NCBI GenBank assembly: GCA_020628145.1
Contig: JAHDFN010000017.1
Coordinates: 1 to 33,834, forward strand
DNA: 33,834 nucleotides
Origin: Saprospiraceae bacterium
GTDB taxonomy: Bacteria; Bacteroidota; Bacteroidia; Chitinophagales; Saprospiraceae
Direction: 5' to 3'
The notes under the pieces are model-generated. The model was given only the letters and a program-made list of their open reading frames with translations, searched no databases and was not told the DNA's origin. Made by a program: the position numbers and the translations under genes. This document shows positions 14,356-22,456 of this stretch, in pieces. Each line of letters begins with the position of its first letter. Within the stretch, counting starts at the first letter, position 1.

Positions 14356-16770
14356 ATGAGAGCAATTGTGAATTTATGCCCCGTAGGCATGGCCGGATTG
14401 ATTATATTAATCCTTTTTATCTCATTGGATATTCAGGCACAACCCACACATGAATCTTACTGTGGAACTCCTCCTCCATCCCATGAACAGGTCAGGATTT
14501 TAAGGCATTTAATCGCTGAAAATCCAAGTGTGAAGAGATCTGAAGAACCTTATGACCTTCCCCTTCATATCTATTTGTTTTATCCCGGTTCCGGAGAAAC
14601 TCCGGAAGGGACTGAAAATGTAATCGAAAGATTCTATCAGAAATTGGAAACGACAAGACAGATGATGCCCGAGGTTTTAAGTAATTTATACGTCTGTCAA
14701 ATCGATACGATAACGGAATATGCCCCGGATGAAATAATAATTGAAGATGGAGAAGAAATTGTCATAAGCGAAGAACAGGATTTGGTCTATGGTAGTTTGG
14801 TAATCGGAGCAATGCATGATTACGTTCAGGCCGATCCCGAATTGGTGGATGATAATGCCATTCCTGTTTATATTAATTATGGAATTGCGGGACAGGGAGG
14901 TGCACCGAGTGGTATTAAATTACCGGAGTACACTTCTGCCTCATTATTGGCACATGAATTAGGTCATTATTTCGGTTTGATTCATACACATGATAATACT
15001 GCGGGCTATATTCCTGATGAAGGATATTGCCTGGCACTCTATCCTGATCATTCCTGTATAGAAAGTTGTGTGGCGATGAATATATTGAACATAGATTTTT
15101 GTTTGGATGAAGAAGATTGTGCCGGCCTTTCTATTGGACAATGCAAGGGGGATATGATTGAAGATACGCCTGTTGATCCGGGAAATGGAGCCTCGGATTG
15201 TACTGCTACGGAGGAGGAGTGTTGGATTGAAATCGAAGGAGAAGAGATTTTATATACCCCCCCGATTTATAATATAATGTCTTATTGGACGAATACTAAA
15301 ATCCGATTTTCCGAAGATCAGAAGGAAAGGATGATCCATGTTTTCGAAAATTTCAGCACCTATGATTTCCTAAGGGATGAAAATCTGCCTGAATGTTTTG
15401 GAAACCTACCTGAGAATATCCTGGTTTCGGAATATGGAACTGTTGAGAAGATTTTTTGGAATAATCAGGTCATAGAATCCGAGCCTTTCCATGATTTCAG
15501 ATTGCTGGTCAATGATGACCCGGTAACTTGTCTGGTCAATGGTTTTTTCCCTTTGGATTTGCCGGAAGGGGAAAATGTCATCGGCAACGGTTCCATTATT
15601 ATCGAACAGGGCATCATGGACTCCGAATGGAATGATGATTTCGATGCAGCTACCGGACTAACAATTATGGATGTCTATCTCATTGCTTTTCATGCATGGG
15701 AATTTTATAATTTGCCGCATTCTTATGCCTTGGTTGCTGCCGATGTTGATAATGATGGTAAGGTTACGAAGTATGATGCCCAGATGGTCGCTTGGGTTTT
15801 GTCTGGTGAAAATGAAGCATTCGAAAGTGTCCCGGTATGGCGTTTGATTCCTAAGTTGGCTTATGAAGATGTCGCATTTTTGGAATTATTTACGGCCAAT
15901 CCCTTTGAAGCAGTGTGGGATTGGACAGGAACCTTGCATGATTATAATGGTGTAAGCGACTATATGGTGCCGGTGAAATTCAACAATGAATTAGAGGAAG
16001 TCCTCTTGCATAATACATTTTCATTCGAAGCGGTAAAGTCCGGAGATGTGAATTCATCTTTTCAGGGACTCCTTCCCGGTGGTGTGGTCGAGTTGTCCGA
16101 ATCACCAACTTACATTTATCCAAGTGGGGGAATGAATGCAGGCGTAGAATTAACAGTCAATGTCGGAGTAGAAAATATAAAATCCCTTTCCGCCTTCCAA
16201 TTGGGCTTGGGGTATGATGATGCGCATTTGGAATTAATCAGCACCCGGCAACATCGAAACCTGAATGAAAATATTTTACCTTTTTTCGATTTTACAGAGA
16301 AAAATAATCTGAAATATTTATGGATGGGAGAAAAATCCCAGGAAGGAAATAATTCCGAAATAATAGAATTGAAATTCAAGGTGAAAAAAGGCTTCCATTT
16401 TTTGGAAGATGTTATTTATTTAAATCCGAAAGCAATGGATTTGGAAATTGTGGATGGGAGCAACATAGCAGAAAACCCCAGGATGGTTTTTGATGTTTCA
16501 ATTGTTGACAAGGATAATCCGATAAGTGTTTTTCCTAATCCTTCATTGGATGGAACCATCCGATTGGAATCGGAAATTTTCATTAAGGATGGATACGGGT
16601 ATGAAATTTATGATACTGAAAATAACTTGGTGGAAACAGGCAAATTCGAAAATACATTTCAGGAAGAATTACATGTTGAAAATGCCAAGAGTGGTCTTTA
16701 TCGATTGATAATTACTAATCCAAAAGGATTGCCTGTTTATACGACATCCTTTTTATTGCTGACACCCTAA
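14356..16770 (+). CDS. Secreted M43 (pappalysin-type) metalloprotease with dockerin/cohesin-like and T9SS domains
   Basis: An 804-residue exported protease. An N-terminal hydrophobic signal segment ends near QAQ (about residue 29). The zinc motif is HELGHYFGLIH (H200, E201, H204, H210), followed by DTPVDPG and the Met-turn NIMSY with M308, the pattern of M43 metalloproteases. Residues about 429-475 look like a dockerin-type EF-hand pair; the second loop is D463-x-D465-x-D467-G. SGDVNSSFQG follows near 560. Residues about 583-715 resemble a cohesin-like beta-sandwich (VNVGVENIKSLSAFQLGLGYD). Residues 718-804 are a T9SS C-terminal domain (VFPNPSLDG, SGLYRLII). The catalytic region is cysteine-rich, suggesting disulfides outside the cell. 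It stands alone, with no clear promoter box. The module names are fold-level inferences. Confidence 0.88.
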   Translation: MRAIVNLCPVGMAGLIILILFISLDIQAQPTHESYCGTPPPSHEQVRILRHLIAENPSVKRSEEPYDLPLHIYLFYPGSGETPEGTENVIERFYQKLETTRQMMPEVLSNLYVCQIDTITEYAPDEIIIEDGEEIVISEEQDLVYGSLVIGAMHDYVQADPELVDDNAIPVYINYGIAGQGGAPSGIKLPEYTSASLLAHELGHYFGLIHTHDNTAGYIPDEGYCLALYPDHSCIESCVAMNILNIDFCLDEEDCAGLSIGQCKGDMIEDTPVDPGNGASDCTATEEECWIEIEGEEILYTPPIYNIMSYWTNTKIRFSEDQKERMIHVFENFSTYDFLRDENLPECFGNLPENILVSEYGTVEKIFWNNQVIESEPFHDFRLLVNDDPVTCLVNGFFPLDLPEGENVIGNGSIIIEQGIMDSEWNDDFDAATGLTIMDVYLIAFHAWEFYNLPHSYALVAADVDNDGKVTKYDAQMVAWVLSGENEAFESVPVWRLIPKLAYEDVAFLELFTANPFEAVWDWTGTLHDYNGVSDYMVPVKFNNELEEVLLHNTFSFEAVKSGDVNSSFQGLLPGGVVELSESPTYIYPSGGMNAGVELTVNVGVENIKSLSAFQLGLGYDDAHLELISTRQHRNLNENILPFFDFTEKNNLKYLWMGEKSQEGNNSEIIELKFKVKKGFHFLEDVIYLNPKAMDLEIVDGSNIAENPRMVFDVSIVDKDNPISVFPNPSLDGTIRLESEIFIKDGYGYEIYDTENNLVETGKFENTFQEELHVENAKSGLYRLIITNPKGLPVYTTSFLLLTP

Positions 16771-16788
16771 TTTTTTCGGAAAGATTAT

Positions 16789-17739
16789 TCAAATCTCCTC
16801 GTCGATTAAATAATGATTCCTATCCGGTGCGTTCCGGGTAATCAATTCTCCGAGGAAGCCGGCAAGGAATAATTGTGTTCCTACGATAAGTGTAAGGATG
16901 CCGAGGAAAAACAAGGGGCGTTGGGTAGCACTATGTCCTTCAAGAAATAATTTGTCAATGACGAAATAGGACAGGATTCCGAATCCGATAAAAAACATGA
17001 CGATGCCCCATAGACCAAAGAAGTGCATCGGTCGTTTCCCAAATTTACTCATGAAATAAATGGACATCAAATCCAATAAGCCATTCACGAATCTTTCCCA
17101 TCCGCCGAATTTGGTGGTTCCGTATTTGCGAGCTTGGTGTTGAACGACTTTTTCCCCTATTTTCCCAAAACCGGCAGCTTTGGCAATTACAGGAATATAA
17201 CGGTGCATTTCCCCATATACTTCGATGCTTTTTACCACGTTAGAACGATAGGCTTTCAATCCGCAATTAAAATCATGAAGGTTGTCTATGCCACTGACTT
17301 TCCTTGTCGCCCAATTGAAGAGTTTTGTAGGGATGGTTTTACTCAAAGGATCATAACGCTTCCTTTTCCAACCCGATACCAAGTCATAACGTTCCTGTAC
17401 AATCATTCGGTAGAGTTCAGGGATTTCCTCCGGATTATCCTGCAAATCAGCATCCATCGTGACAACGACTTTACCGTTCGTAGCTGCAAAACCCGTGTTC
17501 AATGCACCTGACTTCCCATAATTCCTCCTGAATCGGATTCCTTTGACTTGTGGATTCCGTTTTTGCAGGCTTCGGATGATTTCCCATGAATTATCCGTAC
17601 TGCCATCATCGACCATAATGATTTCATAGCTGAAATGATTATCTTCCATTACCCGTCTGATCCATTGTTCCAATTCGGGCAGGGATTCTTCTTCATTGAG
17701 TAATGGAATGACAACACTGATGTCTAAATTTTCAGCCAT
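16789..17739 (-). CDS. GT2 glycosyltransferase with two C-terminal membrane helices
   Basis: A 316-residue GT-A glycosyltransferase of the polyprenyl-phosphate (DPM1/GtrB/ArnC-like) type. Nucleotide-sugar and metal-binding motifs are IMVDDGSTDNS and TMDADLQDNP; the family-typical FRRNYGKSGALNTGF and QHQARKYGTTKFG are present. Two transmembrane helices lie at about 237-260 and 274-300. It probably loads a sugar onto undecaprenyl phosphate at the cytoplasmic face. TACTTTTG (17744-17751) sits 4 nt before the ATG, so the mRNA may be leaderless. Two DUF4199 membrane proteins lie upstream on the same strand (70 bp to the nearer one), a pairing that may be functional. Confidence 0.9.
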   Translation of the reverse strand: MAENLDISVVIPLLNEEESLPELEQWIRRVMEDNHFSYEIIMVDDGSTDNSWEIIRSLQKRNPQVKGIRFRRNYGKSGALNTGFAATNGKVVVTMDADLQDNPEEIPELYRMIVQERYDLVSGWKRKRYDPLSKTIPTKLFNWATRKVSGIDNLHDFNCGLKAYRSNVVKSIEVYGEMHRYIPVIAKAAGFGKIGEKVVQHQARKYGTTKFGGWERFVNGLLDLMSIYFMSKFGKRPMHFFGLWGIVMFFIGFGILSYFVIDKLFLEGHSATQRPLFFLGILTLIVGTQLFLAGFLGELITRNAPDRNHYLIDEEI

Positions 17740-17743
17740 GCTT

Positions 17744-17751
17744 CAAAAGTA
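17744..17751 (-). promoter_or_regulatory. -7 promoter box TACTTTTG, 4 nt before the GT2 start codon
   Basis: The minus strand reads TACTTTTG-AAGC-ATG. The box is an exact TAnnTTTG match. With the usual distance from this box to the transcription start, the mRNA would begin at or next to the ATG. Confidence 0.5.
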
Positions 17752-17809
17752 AGGATTTGCTACAAAGTATGCTCGATGTTTGAGGGACTTATGAAGATTT
17801 TTTCAAATA

Positions 17810-18313
17810 TTATCGTTTGGTAATCGCTGCGACTAATAAACTGAGCAGGAATCCGCCGATAATCCGAAAAGGAATACCGGTGATGACTGACCATATGGTC
17901 ACGGAAAAATCACTTTTTCCCCAAGCTTCCACGTGTGAATCAAACTCGTCTTCATCTAGGAAACCTTGCTCCTTTTGCCATTCCAACCCTTCATGGGCGG
18001 CCTGCTTCATCATACTAATCAACTCCGTATCTACATTGAAAAGAATATAATAAATCAGGTAATAAAAAACCATTCCGATAATGAAGCTTAGGAAAACGGT
18101 GCGGAGTGATGATTTGAAATCCAATAATCCTTCATTGATACTCCTGTCTTTCAATGCAGCTAAAATCATAAAAGGAAGATGGATTGCATAGACTCCGAAA
18201 AAAAACGCAGGATGTATAATGAGTTCCTTGTTGACAAAATAGAATCCGAGGTGGTAAATCAATATTACCACCCCGGAAACAATGCCGTAAATAATGGCAT
18301 TCTTATTTTTCAT
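17810..18313 (-). CDS. DUF4199 family membrane protein
   Basis: A 167-residue integral membrane protein with four hydrophobic helices: about 7-27, 36-52, 72-92 and 140-163. A hydrophilic loop at about 95-135 (MKQAAHEGLEWQKEQGF) fits the DUF4199 family, which is almost confined to Bacteroidota. Function is unknown. A second DUF4199 protein is encoded upstream at 18420-19010, and the GT2 glycosyltransferase follows downstream. A 59-bp palindromic repeat copy lies directly upstream, between the two DUF4199 genes. Confidence 0.8.
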   Translation of the reverse strand: MKNKNAIIYGIVSGVVILIYHLGFYFVNKELIIHPAFFFGVYAIHLPFMILAALKDRSINEGLLDFKSSLRTVFLSFIIGMVFYYLIYYILFNVDTELISMMKQAAHEGLEWQKEQGFLDEDEFDSHVEAWGKSDFSVTIWSVITGIPFRIIGGFLLSLLVAAITKR

Positions 18314-18338
18314 TTTTTTGTTGACTGTTTTCAGAAAG

Positions 18339-18397
18339 TGAAGTTGTTTGAAAAGTGGTTTGCAATCGAATTATTGAATCATTTTTAAACAACTTCA
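18339..18397 (-). repeat. 59-bp deletion derivative of the 166-bp palindromic repeat
   Basis: Read on the minus strand, this copy equals bases 27746-27787 joined to 27895-27911 of the long element, with one substitution (T to C) in 59 bases. The terminal inverted repeats TGAAGTTGTTT(G/A)AAAA are kept; the core hairpin is missing. The junction falls at ACCA, which occurs at both ends of the missing 107 bp (27784-27787 and 27891-27894), as expected for deletion between short direct repeats in a hairpin. It sits between two DUF4199 genes. Confidence 0.85.
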
Positions 18398-18419
18398 GTG
18401 TTAAAATCCTAATATACAT

Positions 18420-19010
18420 TTAGACGGAAGGTTCTTTCTGTCCAATAGCGGCAGCCACGATACTTAATATGGCTCCACCTATCAAAGTGGCGAATCCTGT
18501 TATTAATGAAAATGAAAGGGGAGTGTACATTACGCCATAGATACCCATCATCATATCAACCTGATCATCATTCTGCCCTGAATCTACCAACATTTCTTCC
18601 ATGACATCCAACATGTTGGTCAGAAAATCGGGAGCGATGAATTGATAGAAAATGAAAAGGAAAATGGCAACTAAGATGGCTTTTATCAAAACAGAGAAAA
18701 AAGCAACTTTGAATCCTTGCCCGAAAGTGATGAACCCTCCCAAACCGTCACGATAGGCTTTTACGGCAAGGTAGTAAACAAGGGTGTAGAGGATATAACC
18801 GACAACGGCGATACCCATGCCTTTCATAATATTCCCCATGCTGAATCCATTTTCCATTTGTGCAGCAGGATCCATACCTCCTGTGAAATATGAAGTCATC
18901 GTAATGGCAATGGTGGCCAAGGCTCCTAAAATACCATACTTAACGGCAATAGGCCAGACACTTACTTTTTGTACTTGATAGTCTGGGCTGTCGAATGCAG
19001 ATTTTTCCAT
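18420..19010 (-). CDS. DUF4199 family membrane protein
   Basis: A membrane protein of 196 residues from the ATG at 19010 (MEKSAFDS), or 207 from an upstream in-frame ATG at 19043. The shorter start is preferred because the extra residues are basic and unlike the family, and 19043 lies only a few bases from the small hairpin 19048-19067. Helices are visible around SVWPIAVKYGILGALATIAI, IMKGMGIAVVGYILYTLVYYL, FFSVLIKAILVAIFLFIFY and LITGFATLIGGAILSIVAAA. The loop between helices 3 and 4 (MLDVMEEMLVDSG) is like its neighbour at 17810-18313, so they are paralogues. Function unknown. Confidence 0.8.
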   Translation of the reverse strand: MEKSAFDSPDYQVQKVSVWPIAVKYGILGALATIAITMTSYFTGGMDPAAQMENGFSMGNIMKGMGIAVVGYILYTLVYYLAVKAYRDGLGGFITFGQGFKVAFFSVLIKAILVAIFLFIFYQFIAPDFLTNMLDVMEEMLVDSGQNDDQVDMMMGIYGVMYTPLSFSLITGFATLIGGAILSIVAAAIGQKEPSV

Positions 19011-19163
19011 TTTGAATAAAGGTTTTTTATTTAGAAAAAACATTACACACTTTATTTTCCTAAAGTGCTTTATGTTTCAAAGATTATAATTTTTTTCAAA
19101 ACAGATTCTTTTTTCCGCTTAAAGATATGATTCATTGGATGAAGAGACCCGGGGGAAAGAAAA

Positions 19164-19191
19164 AGCCCAACGACAATATTGCCGATGGGCT
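19164..19191 (-). terminator. mscL terminator
   Basis: On the minus strand the arms AGCCCA and TGGGCT enclose a partly paired palindromic interior (CAATATTG) and are followed by TTTTTC. It lies 24 bp downstream of the mscL stop codon. Confidence 0.75.
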
Positions 19192-19214
19192 AGGATTCAA
19201 ATCTTCAAAAGGGA

Positions 19215-19613
19215 TTATTTTTTCAACAAATCCCTGATTTCACCTAAGAGGTCGATATCCGTCGGACCTTCCGGCTCGGCAGGTGCAGGTGGGTTGGCTT
19301 TGTTGTATGCTTTTACAATCAGAAACAAAACGAAACCTACGGTAATCAGACTGAAAATGGTATTCAGCCAAGCACCATAACGAATGGCATTTTCTGCAAC
19401 ATAATCTGCTGCTCCTTCAACACCGCTTGCAGGTGAAAGAACATACTTCAAATTGGCGAAATCCATTCCTCCTGTGAAATGTCCTACAACCGGCATAACG
19501 ATATCTCCAACGAAACCGTTGACAACAGCTCCAATGGCACCGGCAAGAATTACGGCAACTGCAAAATCGACAACGTTACCGGTCATGATGAAATCCTTAA
19601 ATTCCTTAAGCAT
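19215..19613 (-). CDS. mscL: Large-conductance mechanosensitive channel MscL
   Basis: A 132-residue channel subunit that opens under membrane tension to release solutes during hypo-osmotic shock. The family start is intact (MLKEFKDFIMTGNVVDFAVAV), with TM1 running into the conserved pore segment AGAIGAVVNGFVGDIVMP. The periplasmic loop is short (KYVLSPASGVEGAADY), followed by TM2 (LNTIFSLITVGFVLFLIVKAYN) and a cytoplasmic helix that ends in a charged bundle (LLGEIRDLLKK). Length is normal. It is a single-gene unit: its own terminator lies at 19164-19191 and no co-directional gene is close upstream. A near-match to the -7 box (TATTATTTG, one base too long) lies upstream. Confidence 0.96.
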   Translation of the reverse strand: MLKEFKDFIMTGNVVDFAVAVILAGAIGAVVNGFVGDIVMPVVGHFTGGMDFANLKYVLSPASGVEGAADYVAENAIRYGAWLNTIFSLITVGFVLFLIVKAYNKANPPAPAEPEGPTDIDLLGEIRDLLKK

Positions 19614-19915
19614 GGTTTTACGTAATTAAAAATGGTTTACAAATAATATGAAAATAATGTCTGATTTGTAAGGGTGGGTTGTTTTTGAGACCGGCGAATA
19701 CTGTGCCAGTCACAAATATGGAGGGTGTTTTTAAGAGGAAAAGTTAAATAATGGAAAATTAAAGTTTCATTTTCATGTATTTATATTCGGTTATCGGTGA
19801 CATCAAATTGGTAGGTATGACGAATGATGTTCGTTTGCAAAATGAATGCCGAGGGGAATTCGGACAAGAGAACCGCCGGGGTGAATCGAAAGGTAGTTGA
19901 GATACGTATTGAAAA
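19614..19915. other. Intergenic region with no gene seen
   Basis: About 300 bp between the mscL start and the terminator of the S8 peptidase gene. It should contain the mscL promoter, but no exact TAnnTTTG box was found. A frame reading on the minus strand through 19781-20059 overlaps the protease gene and has no family features, so it is not called. Confidence 0.4.
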
Positions 19916-19947
19916 ATCCCGAATTCTGGTTTTCCAAAATTCGGGAT
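19916..19947 (-). terminator. Terminator of the S8 peptidase gene
   Basis: A perfect 10-bp stem, ATCCCGAATT with AATTCGGGAT, has a 12-nt loop and is followed on the minus strand by TTTTTC. It lies 29 bp after the protease stop codon. Confidence 0.8.
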
Positions 19948-19976
19948 GAACTGTGTTTTTACTGCTTGGAGTTTTG

Positions 19977-21635
19977 TTATGCCTTCGGTTTAACCAATTT
20001 CTTTTTCCCTTTGGTTTTTGATGCCAGTTTAAATGCATTATATGCATTGACCACACCACCGGTTCTACAAAGTTCTGATAATTTTACGGTTTCCGATTTG
20101 CCCGGAATCTTCACTTTTTCCGAAATCGGAGCCACTGACTCCAAAATGATTTTCTTGACTTGCCCCGCCGTTAATTCAGGGTAGTATGAACGAAGTAATG
20201 CTGCTACACCTGCACATACCGGACTGGCCATCGAAGTTCCACTGTAGGAAGCGTAAGCATCTTCCTGTGGTACTGTAGAATAAATATCCACTCCGGGAGA
20301 GAATACATCTACTTTGGTCTTGCCATAATTTGAAAACCGGGCGGTCATGTCCTCTCCCTTTTGCCATGAAAGAGCACCAACCGTTATCCAATTGTGTGCA
20401 GTGTTCTTTTTCTTCAAAAGCCGCTTCTTTACATATCCGTCATTCGGATAATTATTGGAATTCTCATTGTCTTGTGCCGAATTTCCGGCAGCATGAACCA
20501 TTAGTACATCATTTTTCATAGCATATCTGACGGCGGCATCGACGGCAGCCTTATCCCAACTGTATCCTTTTCCAAAACTCATATTGATAATGGATGCACC
20601 ATTGTCAACAGCATAAATGATGGCATTGGCAATATCCTTGTCATGCTCATCACCATCAGGAACAGCTCTCAATGACATGATTTGTACATTTTCAGCAACC
20701 CCATTCATACCGATGTCATTATTTCTATTGGCAGCTATGATTCCGGCGACGTGAGTGCCGTGTCCGGCATCGGGGCCTTCTACATCGTTGTTGCCATATC
20801 CTTTTTCGTAGGAATTATCATAGTCGTCCTTAACGATATCCGCTCTTGGATTCCAATCAGGATTATACATGTGGTTTTGACCGGCAAAATATTTTTTTGC
20901 TTCGGCCAATTGGACATCCAATTGTTCTTCTACTTCGTCCAATGTCAAGCCCTCTTCCAATGCACCGGTCAATAACCTCACAGCGATGGCCTTATTCTGA
21001 TCCATTCCCGGATCTATTCCATCTATCAACTCTTGGGTGATGGGTTGATCACCGGCCAATCCTCTGGCAGCTTCCAAAGCTCCTTTGTAAAGCATTTCGG
21101 TCATTTCAAATTGTGCAGATTGAGCCTTGGAATTATTGATTTCCTTTTCTACGACATCCTTACATTCCTTATACAATTCATATTCTTTCTTCTCTTGTTT
21201 GGAAAGTCCGGAAGAGCTATTTACGTTTTCGAATTTTTTTCGATAATGGGCATAAAGACGAGTAACTTCCAAGGTTTCCGCATTCACATTCCTACCGTCC
21301 TTACCGCCAAGGAAATTCCATCCATGCATGTCATCTACATAGCCATTGTTATCATCATCTATTCCATTATCAGGTCTTTCTTTGGGATTGGTCCATATCT
21401 TCCCTTGTAAATCCTCATGCTCTATATCCACACCGGAATCGATGACTGCTACAATGACAGTATGTGATTTTTTGCCGTTTGCCAATTCCTTATAAACCTT
21501 ATTGGCACTCACTCCTCTGACTCCATCCGAAGCATAATCCTTATTGAACCAGTCTTCGGGAGCCTGCCCTGAGGCTAAATTCAAACTAAAGGCGAAAACA
21601 GCTAAAAAAATAAATTTCAATTTCGTTAATTTCAT
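19977..21635 (-). CDS. Secreted subtilisin-like serine peptidase (S8) with large insertion
   Basis: A 552-residue exported subtilase. Residues 1-23 form a signal peptide (ending ASGQ). The catalytic triad is D66 (AVIDSGVD), H292 (GHGTHVAG) and S468 (SGTSMASP); the oxyanion residue is N385 (HAAGN). D66 and H292 are about 226 residues apart, against about 32 in subtilisin, because of a charged, mostly helical insertion at roughly 110-270 (many KKE and EEQ runs). A calcium-binding-like DDDNNGYVDD follows the aspartate motif. No T9SS domain and no separate prodomain are obvious; the end is basic (GKKKLVKPKA). It is probably periplasmic or exported by Sec alone. A promoter box is at 21682-21689. 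Confidence 0.92.
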   Translation of the reverse strand: MKLTKLKFIFLAVFAFSLNLASGQAPEDWFNKDYASDGVRGVSANKVYKELANGKKSHTVIVAVIDSGVDIEHEDLQGKIWTNPKERPDNGIDDDNNGYVDDMHGWNFLGGKDGRNVNAETLEVTRLYAHYRKKFENVNSSSGLSKQEKKEYELYKECKDVVEKEINNSKAQSAQFEMTEMLYKGALEAARGLAGDQPITQELIDGIDPGMDQNKAIAVRLLTGALEEGLTLDEVEEQLDVQLAEAKKYFAGQNHMYNPDWNPRADIVKDDYDNSYEKGYGNNDVEGPDAGHGTHVAGIIAANRNNDIGMNGVAENVQIMSLRAVPDGDEHDKDIANAIIYAVDNGASIINMSFGKGYSWDKAAVDAAVRYAMKNDVLMVHAAGNSAQDNENSNNYPNDGYVKKRLLKKKNTAHNWITVGALSWQKGEDMTARFSNYGKTKVDVFSPGVDIYSTVPQEDAYASYSGTSMASPVCAGVAALLRSYYPELTAGQVKKIILESVAPISEKVKIPGKSETVKLSELCRTGGVVNAYNAFKLASKTKGKKKLVKPKA

Positions 21636-21681
21636 CTTATTGTAATTGTATTAAGAATTTTAGGCTATGGCTAAACCGGGG

Positions 21682-21689
21682 CAAAAGTA
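21682..21689 (-). promoter_or_regulatory. -7 promoter box TACTTTTG of the S8 peptidase gene
   Basis: On the minus strand TACTTTTG is followed by CCCC and lies 46 nt upstream of the ATG at 21635. It is an exact TAnnTTTG match; a -33 element is not clear. Confidence 0.45.
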
Positions 21690-21776
21690 ATCAAAATGAA
21701 AATGTATTGCATAAGACCGGATAACTTAAGCCTTCTGGCTATGGATACAAGACCTTCAGCCATATAATTAGACTCC

Positions 21777-22397
21777 TCAATCGTCTTTTGGTTGCAGATG
21801 GCTGACGTCGTTTAAGCATTCTATAACAAAACGGTTGCCATTGTAAATGGTTTTAGTGACTCCTGTATTATTATATTTGAATAAGACCATATCCTTTAAT
21901 GGTCGTTCTTCAAGGAAACAACTGATACAGGTCATTGTTCTCCCATGTGAACAAACGAGTATGCGTCGCTCTTTGCGGCTTTTGAGATATTCCATGAATT
22001 TACCAACCCTTTCACCGAGTTGGGTGGCACTTTCTCCTCCTTCGATTTTGGCGTCGTAGTTTTCCCTGTTCCAATTACCGACCAAGTCCAGATAGTTCTG
22101 TCTCATTTCGGGAGTTCCTTTGGCTCCTTCATGTATCCCCCAACTGATTTCATTCAGTTCGGGGAATTTTTCCCAAGGAATTCCATCGTCTATAAAAGGT
22201 TGGACGGTCTGCCACGTTCTTTTTAATCCGGAAGTCATAATGAGTTCGAAATCCAAATGACGGTATTGCCTATGAAGTGACGCCCCCTGTTTTATCCCTT
22301 CTTCATTCAAATCCGAATCCACTCCACTCCCTTGCACGATATGCATCTTATTGAAAAGGGTTTGGCCGTGTCGGACGAAGTAGATGATTTTTTCCAT
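21777..22397 (-). CDS. Histidine phosphatase family protein
   Basis: A 206-residue member of the phosphoglycerate mutase-like histidine phosphatase superfamily. The phospho-histidine motif is VRHGQT with H10; R60 lies in SGLKRTWQT; an acidic LNEISWGIHEG is the family's LxEixfGxxEG segment; and the second catalytic histidine is H151 (VCSHGRTM). It could act on phosphosugars or another small phosphate ester; the substrate cannot be read from the sequence. Cytoplasmic, with no signal peptide. Divergent from tgt. Its start codon is preceded by TAGATTTG-CAAT-ATG, mirroring the tgt start. Confidence 0.88.
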   Translation of the reverse strand: MEKIIYFVRHGQTLFNKMHIVQGSGVDSDLNEEGIKQGASLHRQYRHLDFELIMTSGLKRTWQTVQPFIDDGIPWEKFPELNEISWGIHEGAKGTPEMRQNYLDLVGNWNRENYDAKIEGGESATQLGERVGKFMEYLKSRKERRILVCSHGRTMTCISCFLEERPLKDMVLFKYNNTGVTKTIYNGNRFVIECLNDVSHLQPKDD

Positions 22398-22401
22398 ATT
22401 G

Positions 22402-22409
22402 CAAATCTA
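22402..22409 (-). promoter_or_regulatory. -7 promoter box TAGATTTG, 4 nt before the phosphatase ATG
   Basis: The minus strand reads TAGATTTG-CAAT-ATG, an exact TAnnTTTG match. The spacing and the CAAT spacer are identical to those at tgt on the other strand, which suggests leaderless or nearly leaderless transcripts on both sides. Confidence 0.55.
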
Positions 22410-22444
22410 AGGGAATAACGGGAATTTGATTTCATGACAAAATA

Positions 22445-22452
22445 TATCTTTG
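22445..22452 (+). promoter_or_regulatory. -7 promoter box TATCTTTG, 4 nt before the tgt ATG
   Basis: TATCTTTG-CAAT-ATG. A TTTG at 22425-22428 lies 16 bp upstream and could be the -33 element. The distance predicts that transcription starts at or next to the start codon. Confidence 0.65.
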
Positions 22453-22456
22453 CAAT

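Noticed and set aside
19781-20059. Minus-strand frame of 92 codons after the S8 peptidase
   Set aside because: It overlaps the end of the protease gene in another frame and runs through its terminator.
21661-21770. GGCTATGG-type motifs near 21663 and 21739 as further copies of the palindromic repeat core
   Set aside because: They lack the CGTAGC/GCTACG stem and any terminal inverted repeats.
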